Source of the DNA: an uncultured Candidatus Competibacteraceae bacterium
GTDB lineage: Bacteria; Pseudomonadota; Gammaproteobacteria; Competibacterales; Competibacteraceae
Length of the DNA: 16,870 nt
Assembly: GCA_937960715.1 (NCBI GenBank)
Contig: CALGOO010000002.1
Span: 1-16,870 of the forward strand
Reading direction: 5' to 3'
Positions 1 through 7,009 of this stretch are shown in pieces (within the stretch, counting starts at the first letter, position 1; every line of letters starts with the position of its first letter). The notes under the pieces were generated by a model. It saw only the letters and a list, made by a program, of their open reading frames with translations. It made no database searches and was not told the origin of the DNA. Both the position numbers and the translations under genes were made by a program.

Positions 1-22
1 CGGTATCAGTAGGTCATGGGCT

Positions 23-51
23 ATTATGGGATTTGCATCACTTTGAATCAC
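23..51 (-). promoter_or_regulatory. possible sigma-70 promoter firing leftwards out of the window
   Basis: On the minus strand CATAAT (23-28) lies 17 bp from GTGATT (46-51), giving a good -10 and a weak -35. It points at whatever lies left of the window. It sits beyond the glnA terminator and overlaps a partial NtrC-like dyad at 34-50. In enteric bacteria the gene after glnA is glnL (ntrB), whose own promoter is repressed by NtrC, and this arrangement would fit. The downstream gene is not visible, so the assignment is an inference. Confidence 0.3.
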
Positions 52-115
52 ACCCTCTCCATGGCACGCCATTGGCGCGCCGCCCGAGCAGGGGGCGGTC
101 GCAATAAAGTCGTAA

Positions 116-132
116 TGCATCATAATAGTGCA
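116..132. promoter_or_regulatory. putative NtrC-binding dyad downstream of glnA
   Basis: TGCATCATAATAGTGCA matches the NtrC consensus TGCACCANNNTGGTGCA at 12 of the 14 fixed positions. It lies just past the glnA terminator, between glnA and the unseen gene to the left. This is where enteric bacteria carry the NtrC site controlling glnL. A second, weaker match (10 of 14) lies at 34-50. Confidence 0.5.
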
Positions 133-145
133 ACGCGCGCCCAAC

Positions 146-168
146 AAAAACGCCCCCAAGCGGGGGCG
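146..168 (-). terminator. intrinsic terminator of glnA
   Basis: Read on the minus strand, a 7-bp GC stem (CGCCCCC at 151-157 pairing with GGGGGCG at 162-168) with a four-base loop is followed directly by five T residues (146-150). It lies about 50 bp past the glnA stop codon and is a canonical Rho-independent terminator. Confidence 0.88.
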
Positions 169-216
169 TCGTCGCCAGCAAAGCAGACACGCGGCCCAAA
201 TCGCCGCGTCGCAGCC

Positions 217-1626
217 CTATAGACTGTAATAAAGATCGAACTCGACCGGGTGAGTGGTCATTCGCATCCGGGTGACATCCTGCATCTTGAGGGCGATGTA
301 GGCGTCGATCAGGTCGTTGGTGAACACCCCTCCCTTGGTGAGGAACTCACGGCTCTTATCCAGTTCGCCAAGCGCCTGCTCCAACGAAAAACAGACCTGC
401 GGGATCAGTTTTTCCTCTTCCGGCGGCAGCTCGTAAATATCCTTGTCGACTGGATCGCCAGGATGAATCTTGTTCTGGATGCCGTCCAGACCGGCCATCA
501 TCATGGCGGCGAAGGCCAGATACGGATTGGCGGTCGAATCGGGGAACCGAACCTCGATGCGGCGACCCTTCGGGCTGCTGACGTAGGGAATGCGGATCGA
601 CGCCGAACGGTTGCGCGCCGAGTACGCCAGATTGATCGGCGCTTCGAAACCGGGCACCAGCCGCTTGTAGGAATTGGTGGAGGGGTTGCAGAAGGCGTTC
701 AACGCCTTGGCGTGTTTGATGATGCCGCCGATGTAGTACAACGCCGTTTCCGACAGACCCGCGTATCGATCGCCGGAGAACAGATTGACGCCGTCCTTCG
801 CCAACGACTGATGGACATGCATGCCGCTGCCGTTGTCGCCGACCAGCGGTTTTGGCATGAAGGTGGCGGTCTTGCCGTAGCTGGCCGCCACGTTCTGCAC
901 CACGTATTTCAGACGTTGCACCTCGTCGGCCTTGCGCACCAAGGTGTTGAACTTGACGCCGATCTCGGCCTGGCCGGCGGTGGCGACTTCGTGGTGATGG
1001 ACCTCGGGCACCAGGCCCATCGCCTCCAAATTCAGGCACATGGCGGAGCGGATGTCTTGTTGCGAATCGACCGGCGGCACCGGGAAGTAGCCACCCTTGA
1101 CTCCGGGCCGATGGCCGAAGTTGCCGCCCTCGTAAACGCGCTCGGAGTTCCAGCCGGCCTCGGAGGAATCCACCTTGCAGAAACAACCGCTGATGTCGGC
1201 GCCCCAACGCACATCGTCGAAGATGAAAAATTCGTTTTCCGGCCCGAAGAACGCGCTGTCGCCGATCCCGGTGGATTTCAGATACGCTTCGGCGCGGCGT
1301 GCCAGCGAGCGCGGGTCGCGCTCATAGCCCTGCATGGTGTTGGGCTCGATGACATCGCAGGTCAACACCAGGGTTGGCTCCTCGAAGAATGGATCGACGC
1401 AAGCGGTCACCGGGTCGGGCATCAGGATCATGTCCGATTCCTGGATACCTTTCCAGCCGGCGATGGACGAACCGTCGAACATCTTGCCGTCCTCGAACAC
1501 ATCCTCGTCCACGGCGCTGACGGGCACGGTGACGTGTTGCTCCTTGCCGCGGGTATCGGTGAAGCGATAGTCCACGAACTTGATGCCCTTTTCCTCGATC
1601 AGCTTCATCACATCGGCAGCATTCAT
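217..1626 (-). CDS. glnA: glutamine synthetase, type I (GlnA)
   Basis: This enzyme makes glutamine from glutamate, ammonia and ATP in the cytoplasm and is the entry point for nitrogen assimilation. The 469-residue length equals the usual dodecameric GSI subunit. Visible signatures are the N-terminal beta-grasp segment with DGSSIAGWKG near residue 51, the glutamate-rich active-site strand GPENEFF near 129, NGSGMHVHQSL in the ATP/glutamate region, and a C-terminal HPVEFDLYYSL. Tyr398 in DKDIYELPPEE corresponds to the adenylylated Tyr397 of the E. coli enzyme, so this is the GlnE-regulated GSI-beta type. The ATG has GAGGAA nine bases upstream. The gene stands alone between its own terminator and a sigma-54 promoter with upstream NtrC-like sites, which implies induction under nitrogen limitation. 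Confidence 0.98.
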   Translation of the reverse strand: MNAADVMKLIEEKGIKFVDYRFTDTRGKEQHVTVPVSAVDEDVFEDGKMFDGSSIAGWKGIQESDMILMPDPVTACVDPFFEEPTLVLTCDVIEPNTMQGYERDPRSLARRAEAYLKSTGIGDSAFFGPENEFFIFDDVRWGADISGCFCKVDSSEAGWNSERVYEGGNFGHRPGVKGGYFPVPPVDSQQDIRSAMCLNLEAMGLVPEVHHHEVATAGQAEIGVKFNTLVRKADEVQRLKYVVQNVAASYGKTATFMPKPLVGDNGSGMHVHQSLAKDGVNLFSGDRYAGLSETALYYIGGIIKHAKALNAFCNPSTNSYKRLVPGFEAPINLAYSARNRSASIRIPYVSSPKGRRIEVRFPDSTANPYLAFAAMMMAGLDGIQNKIHPGDPVDKDIYELPPEEEKLIPQVCFSLEQALGELDKSREFLTKGGVFTNDLIDAYIALKMQDVTRMRMTTHPVEFDLYYSL

Positions 1627-1714
1627 TGTCGTTGATTCCTCGGGTTTGAATTAACTCGGTCGTGATTGAGAACGTCGGTGATGGGGTTGCCTCGTTCCAT
1701 GTCCGCCGCGACTT

Positions 1715-1730
1715 AGCAGGAACCATGCCA
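1715..1730 (-). promoter_or_regulatory. sigma-54 (-24/-12) promoter of glnA
   Basis: On the minus strand TGGCATGGTTCCTGCT matches the RpoN consensus TGGCACGNNNNTTGCW with two substitutions. The invariant GG (1729-1728) and GC (1717-1716) have the required spacing. The predicted start of transcription is near 1704, giving a leader of about 78 nt before the glnA ATG. Confidence 0.72.
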
Positions 1731-1794
1731 CGGGAACTTTTTCCAGTCATGGCCGCTCATTGGGCCTGTCTTGGAACACACGAGCGGTTCGCTT

Positions 1795-1842
1795 CGCACC
1801 AATGCTGTGCGATTTTGCCAAGGATTGCGCTATTAAGGTGCG
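1795..1842. promoter_or_regulatory. two NtrC-like enhancer dyads upstream of glnA
   Basis: Site A (1795-1811) has the exact core GCAC-N7-GTGC. Site B (1826-1842) has GCGC-N7-GTGC. Each matches 10 of the 14 fixed positions of the NtrC consensus. Their centres are 31 bp apart, about three helical turns, and lie near -99 and -130 relative to the predicted glnA start. In E. coli glnAp2 the paired sites are about 32 bp apart near -108 and -140. The spacing and position support the call more than either sequence match alone. Confidence 0.55.
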
Positions 1843-1887
1843 TGACCCACTGCCATTCAGTGAGTTACTCCGGCCGGACAAGCGGCT

Positions 1888-1893
1888 TATACT
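1888..1893 (+). promoter_or_regulatory. possible -10 box for the HMA protein gene
   Basis: TATACT lies 33 bp before the ATG at 1927. No good -35 is visible at 16-19 bp. A perfect 10-bp palindrome, TCCGGCCGGA (1869-1878), lies between the expected elements and could be an operator for a metal-responsive activator, but it is too short to assign. Confidence 0.25.
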
Positions 1894-1926
1894 CCCATCG
1901 TCACCCAACCACCAGCGGAGGACGGC

Positions 1927-2124
1927 ATGAAATTCGAGTTTACGGTTCAAAACGTCAAGTGCGGCGGTTGCGCCAGCGCGATTCAAACCGGGTTGCGCCA
2001 GGACGCCAAAGTTCGGGAGGTGACGGTGGATGTACCCACCGGTCGGGTGACGGTGGAAACGGAAGGAAACCGAGCGGAACTGAGCGCGGCGTTGCAAGCC
2101 TTGGGCTATCCCGAGCGGGCCTGA
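1927..2124 (+). CDS. heavy-metal-associated (HMA) domain protein, CopZ-like
   Basis: A 65-residue protein consisting of one HMA (ferredoxin-like) fold. The metal-binding motif is K-C-G-G-C-A with Cys12 and Cys15 just after the first beta strand, as in CopZ/Atx1 copper chaperones and the N-terminal domains of CopA ATPases. The usual Met two residues before the first Cys is Val here. The rest of the pattern (VREVTVDVPTGRVTVE, then a helix ending in LGYP) is typical. A GGAGG lies five bases before the ATG. Such proteins bind Cu(I) or similar soft metals in the cytoplasm and hand them to a P-type ATPase, but no such ATPase is in the window. The gene diverges from glnA and converges on the OmpW gene. 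The family is clear; the metal is inferred. Confidence 0.9.
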   Translation: MKFEFTVQNVKCGGCASAIQTGLRQDAKVREVTVDVPTGRVTVETEGNRAELSAALQALGYPERA

Positions 2125-2153
2125 GCGAACCGCGCCGACGGGTCAGCGGCAAG

Positions 2154-2191
2154 GCGGCGGGTCGGGCAAACCCCGGCCCCGCGCCCGCCGC
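2154..2191. repeat. GC-rich two-tier hairpin between convergent genes (REP-like)
   Basis: An 8-bp outer stem (2154-2161 with 2184-2191) encloses an inner 4-bp stem (2163-2166 with 2172-2175). It fills the gap between the 3' ends of the HMA gene and the OmpW gene. There is no T tract on either strand, so it is not a classical terminator, though it could shield both 3' ends. Its core CGGGCAA...ACCCCG resembles the hairpin at 9347-9384. Confidence 0.45.
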
Positions 2192-2198
2192 GAGCGGT

Positions 2199-2825
2199 TT
2201 AGAAACGGGTGCCGATGTTGAAGCCAACGACCCAGGGGTCGATCGTGACGGTGCCGACACCGACGCCGTCCAGCTTGAGCTTGGTGTCGATGTCCATGTA
2301 CATGACGGTGGCGTTGACGAACCAGTTGGGGGCCACGTCGATATCGATGCCCAGCTCGCCGGCCAGACCCCAGGACGAATCCAGGCTGACGTCGGTGCCG
2401 GACAGGGCGCCGGTTCCATCCTCATTGAAGAAGAAGGTGTAATTCAGGCCGACGCCCACATAGGGGTGGACAGTGCCGGTCGGCATGAAGTGATATTGCA
2501 GGAAGAGCGTCGGCGGCAATTGATAAGTATCGGCGACCTTGCCCGCGCCCGTCAGTTCGATGTCGTGCTTGAACGGCAGGGCCAGGATCAGTTCGACGCC
2601 GATATTGGGGTTCACCATGTAGGTGAAGTTGAAACCCAGACTGTAGCCGTTGTCCACATCCAGATCGGCGCCCGGCGCAAGATTGAGGTTGTCGGACTTG
2701 GGGAATACACCCCATGCTCCAACCCGCGCAAGCCATTGACCCGCCTCATAAGCTTGCGCGGTCCCCGCCAACAAACCAGCGACCAAGGCAGCGGCTAAAG
2801 TGGTTTTCGTAATTTTAATGGACAT
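2199..2825 (-). CDS. ompW: OmpW-family outer membrane beta-barrel protein
   Basis: The product is 208 residues, near the usual OmpW size (about 210). An N-terminal signal peptide (basic MSIKITK, a hydrophobic Ala/Leu core, then TAQA) predicts cleavage after residue 25. The mature part alternates polar and hydrophobic residues as in an eight-stranded barrel, contains the OmpW-type segments GFNFTYMVNPNIGVEL and HPYVGVGLNYTFFF, and ends in the terminal Phe needed for BAM-dependent insertion. The start at 2825 is preferred over longer readings because TAGGAG lies seven bases upstream and the signal peptide begins there. OmpW forms a narrow hydrophobic channel for small hydrophobic molecules; the substrate here is unknown. 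The gene has its own upstream region and no partner gene. Confidence 0.92.
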   Translation of the reverse strand: MSIKITKTTLAAALVAGLLAGTAQAYEAGQWLARVGAWGVFPKSDNLNLAPGADLDVDNGYSLGFNFTYMVNPNIGVELILALPFKHDIELTGAGKVADTYQLPPTLFLQYHFMPTGTVHPYVGVGLNYTFFFNEDGTGALSGTDVSLDSSWGLAGELGIDIDVAPNWFVNATVMYMDIDTKLKLDGVGVGTVTIDPWVVGFNIGTRF

Positions 2826-2883
2826 CGTCAGGCTCCTAGGGTCATTTATTTCATGGGTTAAAAAAACGAAAGCGGCATTCACG

Positions 2884-2896
2884 CACAACTATTGTG
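2884..2896. promoter_or_regulatory. inverted repeat in the ompW promoter region
   Basis: CACAACTATTGTG is a perfect dyad with 5-bp arms and a 3-bp spacer, 59 bp upstream of the ompW start. It overlaps a candidate -10 box (CACAAT on the minus strand, 2891-2896), which is a good place for a repressor. I cannot assign a regulator; it is not an FNR box. Confidence 0.35.
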
Positions 2897-2939
2897 TACT
2901 ATCCACAACAACATAGTCAAAAACAACGTAATGTATCAA
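2891..2939 (-). promoter_or_regulatory. candidate overlapping sigma-70 promoters for ompW
   Basis: Two minus-strand combinations are visible in this AT-rich stretch. One is TTGATA (2934-2939), 18 bp, TATGTT (2910-2915). The other is TTGACT (2915-2920), 18 bp, CACAAT (2891-2896). Either gives a leader of roughly 60-80 nt. The rest of the gap (2826-2957) shows no gene and no clear terminator for the upstream uvrD-gspE unit. Confidence 0.4.
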
Positions 2940-2957
2940 TCATGTCACTGGACGGCG

Positions 2958-4823
2958 TCAATCTTCCTCCAGCGGCGGCAACACCTGAACCACCTCCTCG
3001 AACGTGGTCAGTCCGGCGGCGATTTGCAAGGCGGCGCTTACCCGCAACAGCCGCATGCCCTGCCCACACGCGCGGCGGCGCAGTTCGTCCGAATCCAGGT
3101 CGGGCCGAAGCAGCCGGCGCAGTTCCGGCGTCACGGTCAACAGCTCATACAGACCGACGCGGCCGAGATAGCCGGTGTTGCGGCACTCCGGACAACCGCG
3201 CGGCACCCGGATGGCCGCCGGTTTCGGCAATGGCCAGGGTCGAATCAACGCTTCCCACAAGGCCGATTCCAATTCCCCCTCGCCCTTGCAGTGCGGGCAC
3301 AGGGTGCGCACCAGCCGTTGCGCCATCACCCCGATGAGGACGTTCTGAATCAGATAGTGGGGCACGCCGAGATCGAGTAGCCGGGTCACCGCCGAGGCGG
3401 CGTCGTTGGTGTGCAGGGTGGACAATACCAGATGCCCGGTCAGCGCCGCCTGCACCGCCATCTGGGCGGCCTCCAGATCGCGAATCTCGCCGACCATGAT
3501 GATGTCGGGGTCCTGCCGCAGCAGGGTGCGGATGCCCTGGGCGAAGGTCAGATCGATCGCGGGTTGGACCTGCATCTGATTGAGTTCCGGCGCCACCATT
3601 TCGATGGGGTCCTCGACCGTGCAGACGTTGACCTCGGGATTCGCCAGATGCTTGAGCGTGGTGTACAGGGTGGTGGTCTTGCCGGAGCCGGTTGGACCGG
3701 TGACCAGGACGATGCCGTGCGGCCGGGCGATCATCGCTCGCCAAGCCGCCTCCTCGGCCGGCGCGAAGCCCAGTTGGCTAAAATTCTTGGTGACCGTGTC
3801 CGGGTCGAAAATGCGCAGCACGCATTTTTCGCCGAAGGCGGTGGGCATGGTGGACAATCGCAGTTCGATCTCCCGACCGGCGGGGGTGCGGATCTTGATT
3901 CGCCCGTCCTGGGGCCGGCGCTTCTCGGCCACGTCCATTCGCCCCAAGATCTTGATGCGGCTGGTGACCGCGTTCATCACCGCCGGCGGCAACTGATAAA
4001 TCGCGTGCAGGACGCCATCGATGCGAAAGCGGATGTTACCCTGCTCGCGGCGCGGTTCCAGATGGATGTCGCTGGCGCGCTGGGAAAAGGCGTATTGCAA
4101 CAGCCAGTCCACGATCTGCACGATCGGTCGTTCGTCGGCGCTCAGTTCGCCGCGCCGGCCCAGTTCCAGCAACTGTTCGAAGTTGAGGATGCCCGAGGCC
4201 GGCTCCAGCACGCCGCGCAGCGCGCCGCGCACCGAGCGCGACACGCCGTAAAACTCCAGTTGATAGCGGTTGATGTCCAGCGGATTGGCGATGACCCGTT
4301 CGATGTCCTTGCGCAGGGTTTGCCGCAACACCTCGCGCCACTCGGTGAGATAAGGCTCGGTGGTGGCGAACACCACCCGATGTTCATCCGTTGCAACCGG
4401 CAAAATGTGGTAGCGGGCGGCGTATTCGTAGGAGATGAACGGCAACAGCCGCTCCACCGAGGCGATGTCGAGTTTGAGCGGATCGATGCGCAGGTAAGGC
4501 AACCCGGCCTTGCCGGCCAGCCATTCGGTCAGCAGTTCCAGACTCAACACCGGATGCGGCGGCTGGGCGTGGCGCAACTGCTTGTTGGCGATCACCACCA
4601 GGGGATGCAATTCGTTACGTTCCGACCGGGATTCCATCCCGACCCGCTCGCCATCGGCCTTGCTCACCAGGCCATCGACGATCAGCTCATCCACCATTTC
4701 CTTCAGGGTCAAGCGGTGTTCGGGCGGGCGCGGCCGCGGGGACGGCTGGGAGGGCGCGGAGCGGGGTTCGGCGCTGGACAAGACAGGGGTTGCCGCTGGC
4801 ACGGCGAGCGCGGGTTGGTTCAC
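2958..4823 (-). CDS. type II secretion / type IV pilus assembly ATPase (GspE/PulE/PilB family)
   Basis: A 621-residue cytoplasmic hexameric ATPase of the kind that powers pilin or pseudopilin assembly. A Pro-rich tail (1-35) is followed by a GspE N-terminal/MshEN-like region (about 36-190) and the motor: DIHLEP in the N2 domain (252-257), Walker A GPTGSGKT (376-383), Asp box VEDPIE (403-408), Walker B DPDIIMVGEIRD (438-449) and the His box with LSTLHTND (467-474). Cys509/Cys512 and Cys544/Cys547 form the tetracysteine zinc site of GspE and PilB, absent from PilT. The GTG start at 4823 is chosen because GGAGG lies four bases upstream and the codon overlaps the uvrD stop as GTGA; the open frame extends further upstream but only as a shadow of uvrD. 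No other secretion or pilus gene is nearby, so which machine it drives is unknown. Confidence 0.93.
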   Translation of the reverse strand: MNQPALAVPAATPVLSSAEPRSAPSQPSPRPRPPEHRLTLKEMVDELIVDGLVSKADGERVGMESRSERNELHPLVVIANKQLRHAQPPHPVLSLELLTEWLAGKAGLPYLRIDPLKLDIASVERLLPFISYEYAARYHILPVATDEHRVVFATTEPYLTEWREVLRQTLRKDIERVIANPLDINRYQLEFYGVSRSVRGALRGVLEPASGILNFEQLLELGRRGELSADERPIVQIVDWLLQYAFSQRASDIHLEPRREQGNIRFRIDGVLHAIYQLPPAVMNAVTSRIKILGRMDVAEKRRPQDGRIKIRTPAGREIELRLSTMPTAFGEKCVLRIFDPDTVTKNFSQLGFAPAEEAAWRAMIARPHGIVLVTGPTGSGKTTTLYTTLKHLANPEVNVCTVEDPIEMVAPELNQMQVQPAIDLTFAQGIRTLLRQDPDIIMVGEIRDLEAAQMAVQAALTGHLVLSTLHTNDAASAVTRLLDLGVPHYLIQNVLIGVMAQRLVRTLCPHCKGEGELESALWEALIRPWPLPKPAAIRVPRGCPECRNTGYLGRVGLYELLTVTPELRRLLRPDLDSDELRRRACGQGMRLLRVSAALQIAAGLTTFEEVVQVLPPLEED

Positions 4824-7009
4824 AAAACCTCCAGTTTGGCGTAGGCCACCACCAGCCACTTGGCGCCGCCGGCCGTCGGAAAATTCACCCTGGCCCGGGC
4901 GTGGTAGCCGGCGCCTTCGACTTCCAGCACCACCCCCTCGCCAAATTGCGGATGGCGCACCCGCTGGCGGGGTCGCAGGCCAGGGGGTGCGACGGGCGCG
5001 GCGGCGGTCGGTTGGGTTGAGGGCGGACTTTTTTCCCGCCGTTTCGGCCGGGCACGCACGTCGTGGATCAATTCCTCGGGAATCTCCCGGACGAAGCGCG
5101 AAGGCGAGGGATAGTTCTCGCGGCCGTACCAATGGCGCCGCTCAGCGTGGCACAGAACCAACCGTCGCTGGGCGCGGGTGACGCCGACATAAGCCAGCCG
5201 CCGCTCCTCCTCCAACTGGCGCGCTTCCGCCACCGAACGGCTGTGTGGAAACAACCCCTCCTCCAACCCGACCAGGAACACCAGTGGAAATTCCAGCCCC
5301 TTGGCCATGTGCAGGGTCATCAATTGCACGCTGTCCTCGCCGGCGCCGCCCTGGCCTTGACCGGATTCCAGCACGGCGTGGGCCAGAAAGGCGTTCAGCC
5401 AGTCGGGCTCGTCTGGGTCCACGCCCACCACGACCGGATCGGCGTGGGTGATGAAATCACCGCTGGCGTTGACCAGCTCCTCCAGATTTTCGACCCGCAT
5501 CTCGCCCTTGTCGTCCTTGGCCTGTTCGTACATCGCCCGCAGACCGCTGTGGGTGACGACATGCTCCACCCGTTCCGGGAGGGATCGGCCATGGCTGTCA
5601 CGGTCCAGCGCATCGACCAAGCTGAGGAAGCCGCGCACCGCGCCAGCGGCCCGGCCGCTGAGCCCACCGGTCGCCAACAAGCCCAGAGCGGCCTGCCACA
5701 ACGAACCGCCTTGCGCGCGCGCCGCTTCGCGCAACAGATCCACCGTGCGCTCACCGATGGTTCGGGGTGGAGTGTTGACCACCCGCTCGAAGGAAGGGTC
5801 GTCGTCGCGGTGCGCGACCAGTCGCAGATAGGCCAGGGCATCCTTGATTTCGGCCCGCTCGAAGAAACGCAGGCCACCGTAAATCCGGTAGGGTAACGCC
5901 GCCGCGATCAGGGTTTCCTCGAACACCCGTGACTGGGCGTTGGAGCGGTAGAGAATCGCTACGTCCCGGCGCTGCCCCCCCTGCTCCACCCACTGGCGAA
6001 TGCGCTCGACCACGAACCGCGCCTCGTCGGTTTCGTTGAAGGCGTTGTAGACCTGGATCGGTTCGCCGTCGCCGTCGGCGGTCCACAGATTCTTGCCCAG
6101 CCGGTTGGCGTTGTGAGCGATGAGCGCGTTCGCGGCCTTGAGGATGTTGTGGGTAGAGCGGTAGTTCTGTTCCAGGCGGATGGTTCGAGCGCCGGGAAAA
6201 TCGTCAGCAAAGCGTTGAATGTTCTCGACTTTAGAGCCTCTCCATCCGTACACGCACTGATCGTCGTCGCCGACGATGAACACGTCGCCCTGCCCGCCGC
6301 CCAGCAGCCGTGCCCACTGATACTGGATGGTGTTGGTGTCCTGAAATTCGTCCACCAGCACATGCCGGAACCGCTCTCGATAATGGGCCAGCAGGTCCGG
6401 GTTGTCGCGCCAGAGTTCGTAGGCGCGCAGCAGCAATTCGCCGAAATCCACCAGGCCGCCGCGTTCGCATTCCTGTTGATAGATCGTGTAGATCTGCCGG
6501 TACTGGCGCTGGACCGGCTTACCGTCGTCGGCCAGATCGGCGGGACGCTGGATCTCGTCCTTGCACCGATTGATGAAACCGGCGACCTGCGGCGGTGGCC
6601 ATTTCTTCTCATCCAGGTTCAGGCCGCGCAACACCCGCTTGAGCAGCCGGGTCTGATCGTCGCTGTCGAGAATCTGGAAGGCGCGCGGCAAGCGGGCTTC
6701 CTGCCAGTGCTGGCGCAGCAGGCGGTGGGCGATACCGTGAAAGGTTCCGATCCACAGCCCGCCGATGGGCTGGTTCAGCATCTTTTCGACCCGGCCGCGC
6801 ATCTCGGCGGCGGCCTTGTTGGTGAAGGTCACCGCCAGAATCGACCAGGGCGAGGCGTTCTCCACCGTCAGCAACCAGGCGATGCGCCGGGTCAACACCC
6901 GGGTCTTGCCGCTGCCGGCCCCGGCCAACACCCGCAGGGGTCCCAGCGGCGCGGTCACCGCCTGGCGCTGGGGTTCGTTGAGATCGTCGAGAATCCAGGA
7001 AACGTCCAT
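4820..7009 (-). CDS. uvrD: DNA helicase II, UvrD
   Basis: A 3'-5' superfamily 1 helicase acting in nucleotide excision repair, mismatch repair and removal of RecA filaments. At 729 residues it matches E. coli UvrD (720) and starts with the same MDVS. Motifs seen: Walker A AGAGSGKT (29-36), motif Ia TFTNKAAAEM (61-70), motif II VDEFQDTN (219-226), motif III GDDDQCVYGWRG (247-258), motif IV LEQNYRST, motif V LMTLHMAKGLEFP and motif VI YVGVTRAQRRL. The C-terminus carries the UvrD Tudor-like segment RQRVRHPQFGEGVV. Motif III has QCVYGW where E. coli has QSIYGW. No Shine-Dalgarno is visible, and a -10-like TAGAAT ends eight bases before the ATG. The downstream ATPase gene starts within the uvrD stop codon, so the two are probably cotranscribed. 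Confidence 0.97.
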   Translation of the reverse strand: MDVSWILDDLNEPQRQAVTAPLGPLRVLAGAGSGKTRVLTRRIAWLLTVENASPWSILAVTFTNKAAAEMRGRVEKMLNQPIGGLWIGTFHGIAHRLLRQHWQEARLPRAFQILDSDDQTRLLKRVLRGLNLDEKKWPPPQVAGFINRCKDEIQRPADLADDGKPVQRQYRQIYTIYQQECERGGLVDFGELLLRAYELWRDNPDLLAHYRERFRHVLVDEFQDTNTIQYQWARLLGGGQGDVFIVGDDDQCVYGWRGSKVENIQRFADDFPGARTIRLEQNYRSTHNILKAANALIAHNANRLGKNLWTADGDGEPIQVYNAFNETDEARFVVERIRQWVEQGGQRRDVAILYRSNAQSRVFEETLIAAALPYRIYGGLRFFERAEIKDALAYLRLVAHRDDDPSFERVVNTPPRTIGERTVDLLREAARAQGGSLWQAALGLLATGGLSGRAAGAVRGFLSLVDALDRDSHGRSLPERVEHVVTHSGLRAMYEQAKDDKGEMRVENLEELVNASGDFITHADPVVVGVDPDEPDWLNAFLAHAVLESGQGQGGAGEDSVQLMTLHMAKGLEFPLVFLVGLEEGLFPHSRSVAEARQLEEERRLAYVGVTRAQRRLVLCHAERRHWYGRENYPSPSRFVREIPEELIHDVRARPKRREKSPPSTQPTAAAPVAPPGLRPRQRVRHPQFGEGVVLEVEGAGYHARARVNFPTAGGAKWLVVAYAKLEVL

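Noticed and set aside
80..98. CCGCCC/GGGCGG hairpin left of the glnA terminator
   Set aside because: The stem is only six base pairs and there is no T tract on either strand, so it is not called a terminator.
250..1635. 461-codon open frame on the plus strand opposite glnA
   Set aside because: It is antisense to almost all of glnA and is rich in His, Asp, Gly and Arg with no known domain. This is a usual effect of GC-rich third positions.
1662..2798. 378-codon plus-strand frame across the HMA gene and ompW
   Set aside because: It spans an intergenic region, is out of frame with the HMA gene and antisense to ompW; both real genes have family motifs and ribosome sites.
3411..4844. 477-codon open frame opposite the GspE-type ATPase gene
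   Set aside because: It mirrors a gene with full family motifs on the other strand and has the Gln/His/Arg-rich composition of a shadow frame.
4824..5132. N-terminal extension of the GspE-type ATPase to an upstream start
   Set aside because: The extra 103 residues lie wholly inside uvrD, are Arg/Pro/Gly-rich, and the GTG at 4823 has a good ribosome site and a GTGA overlap.
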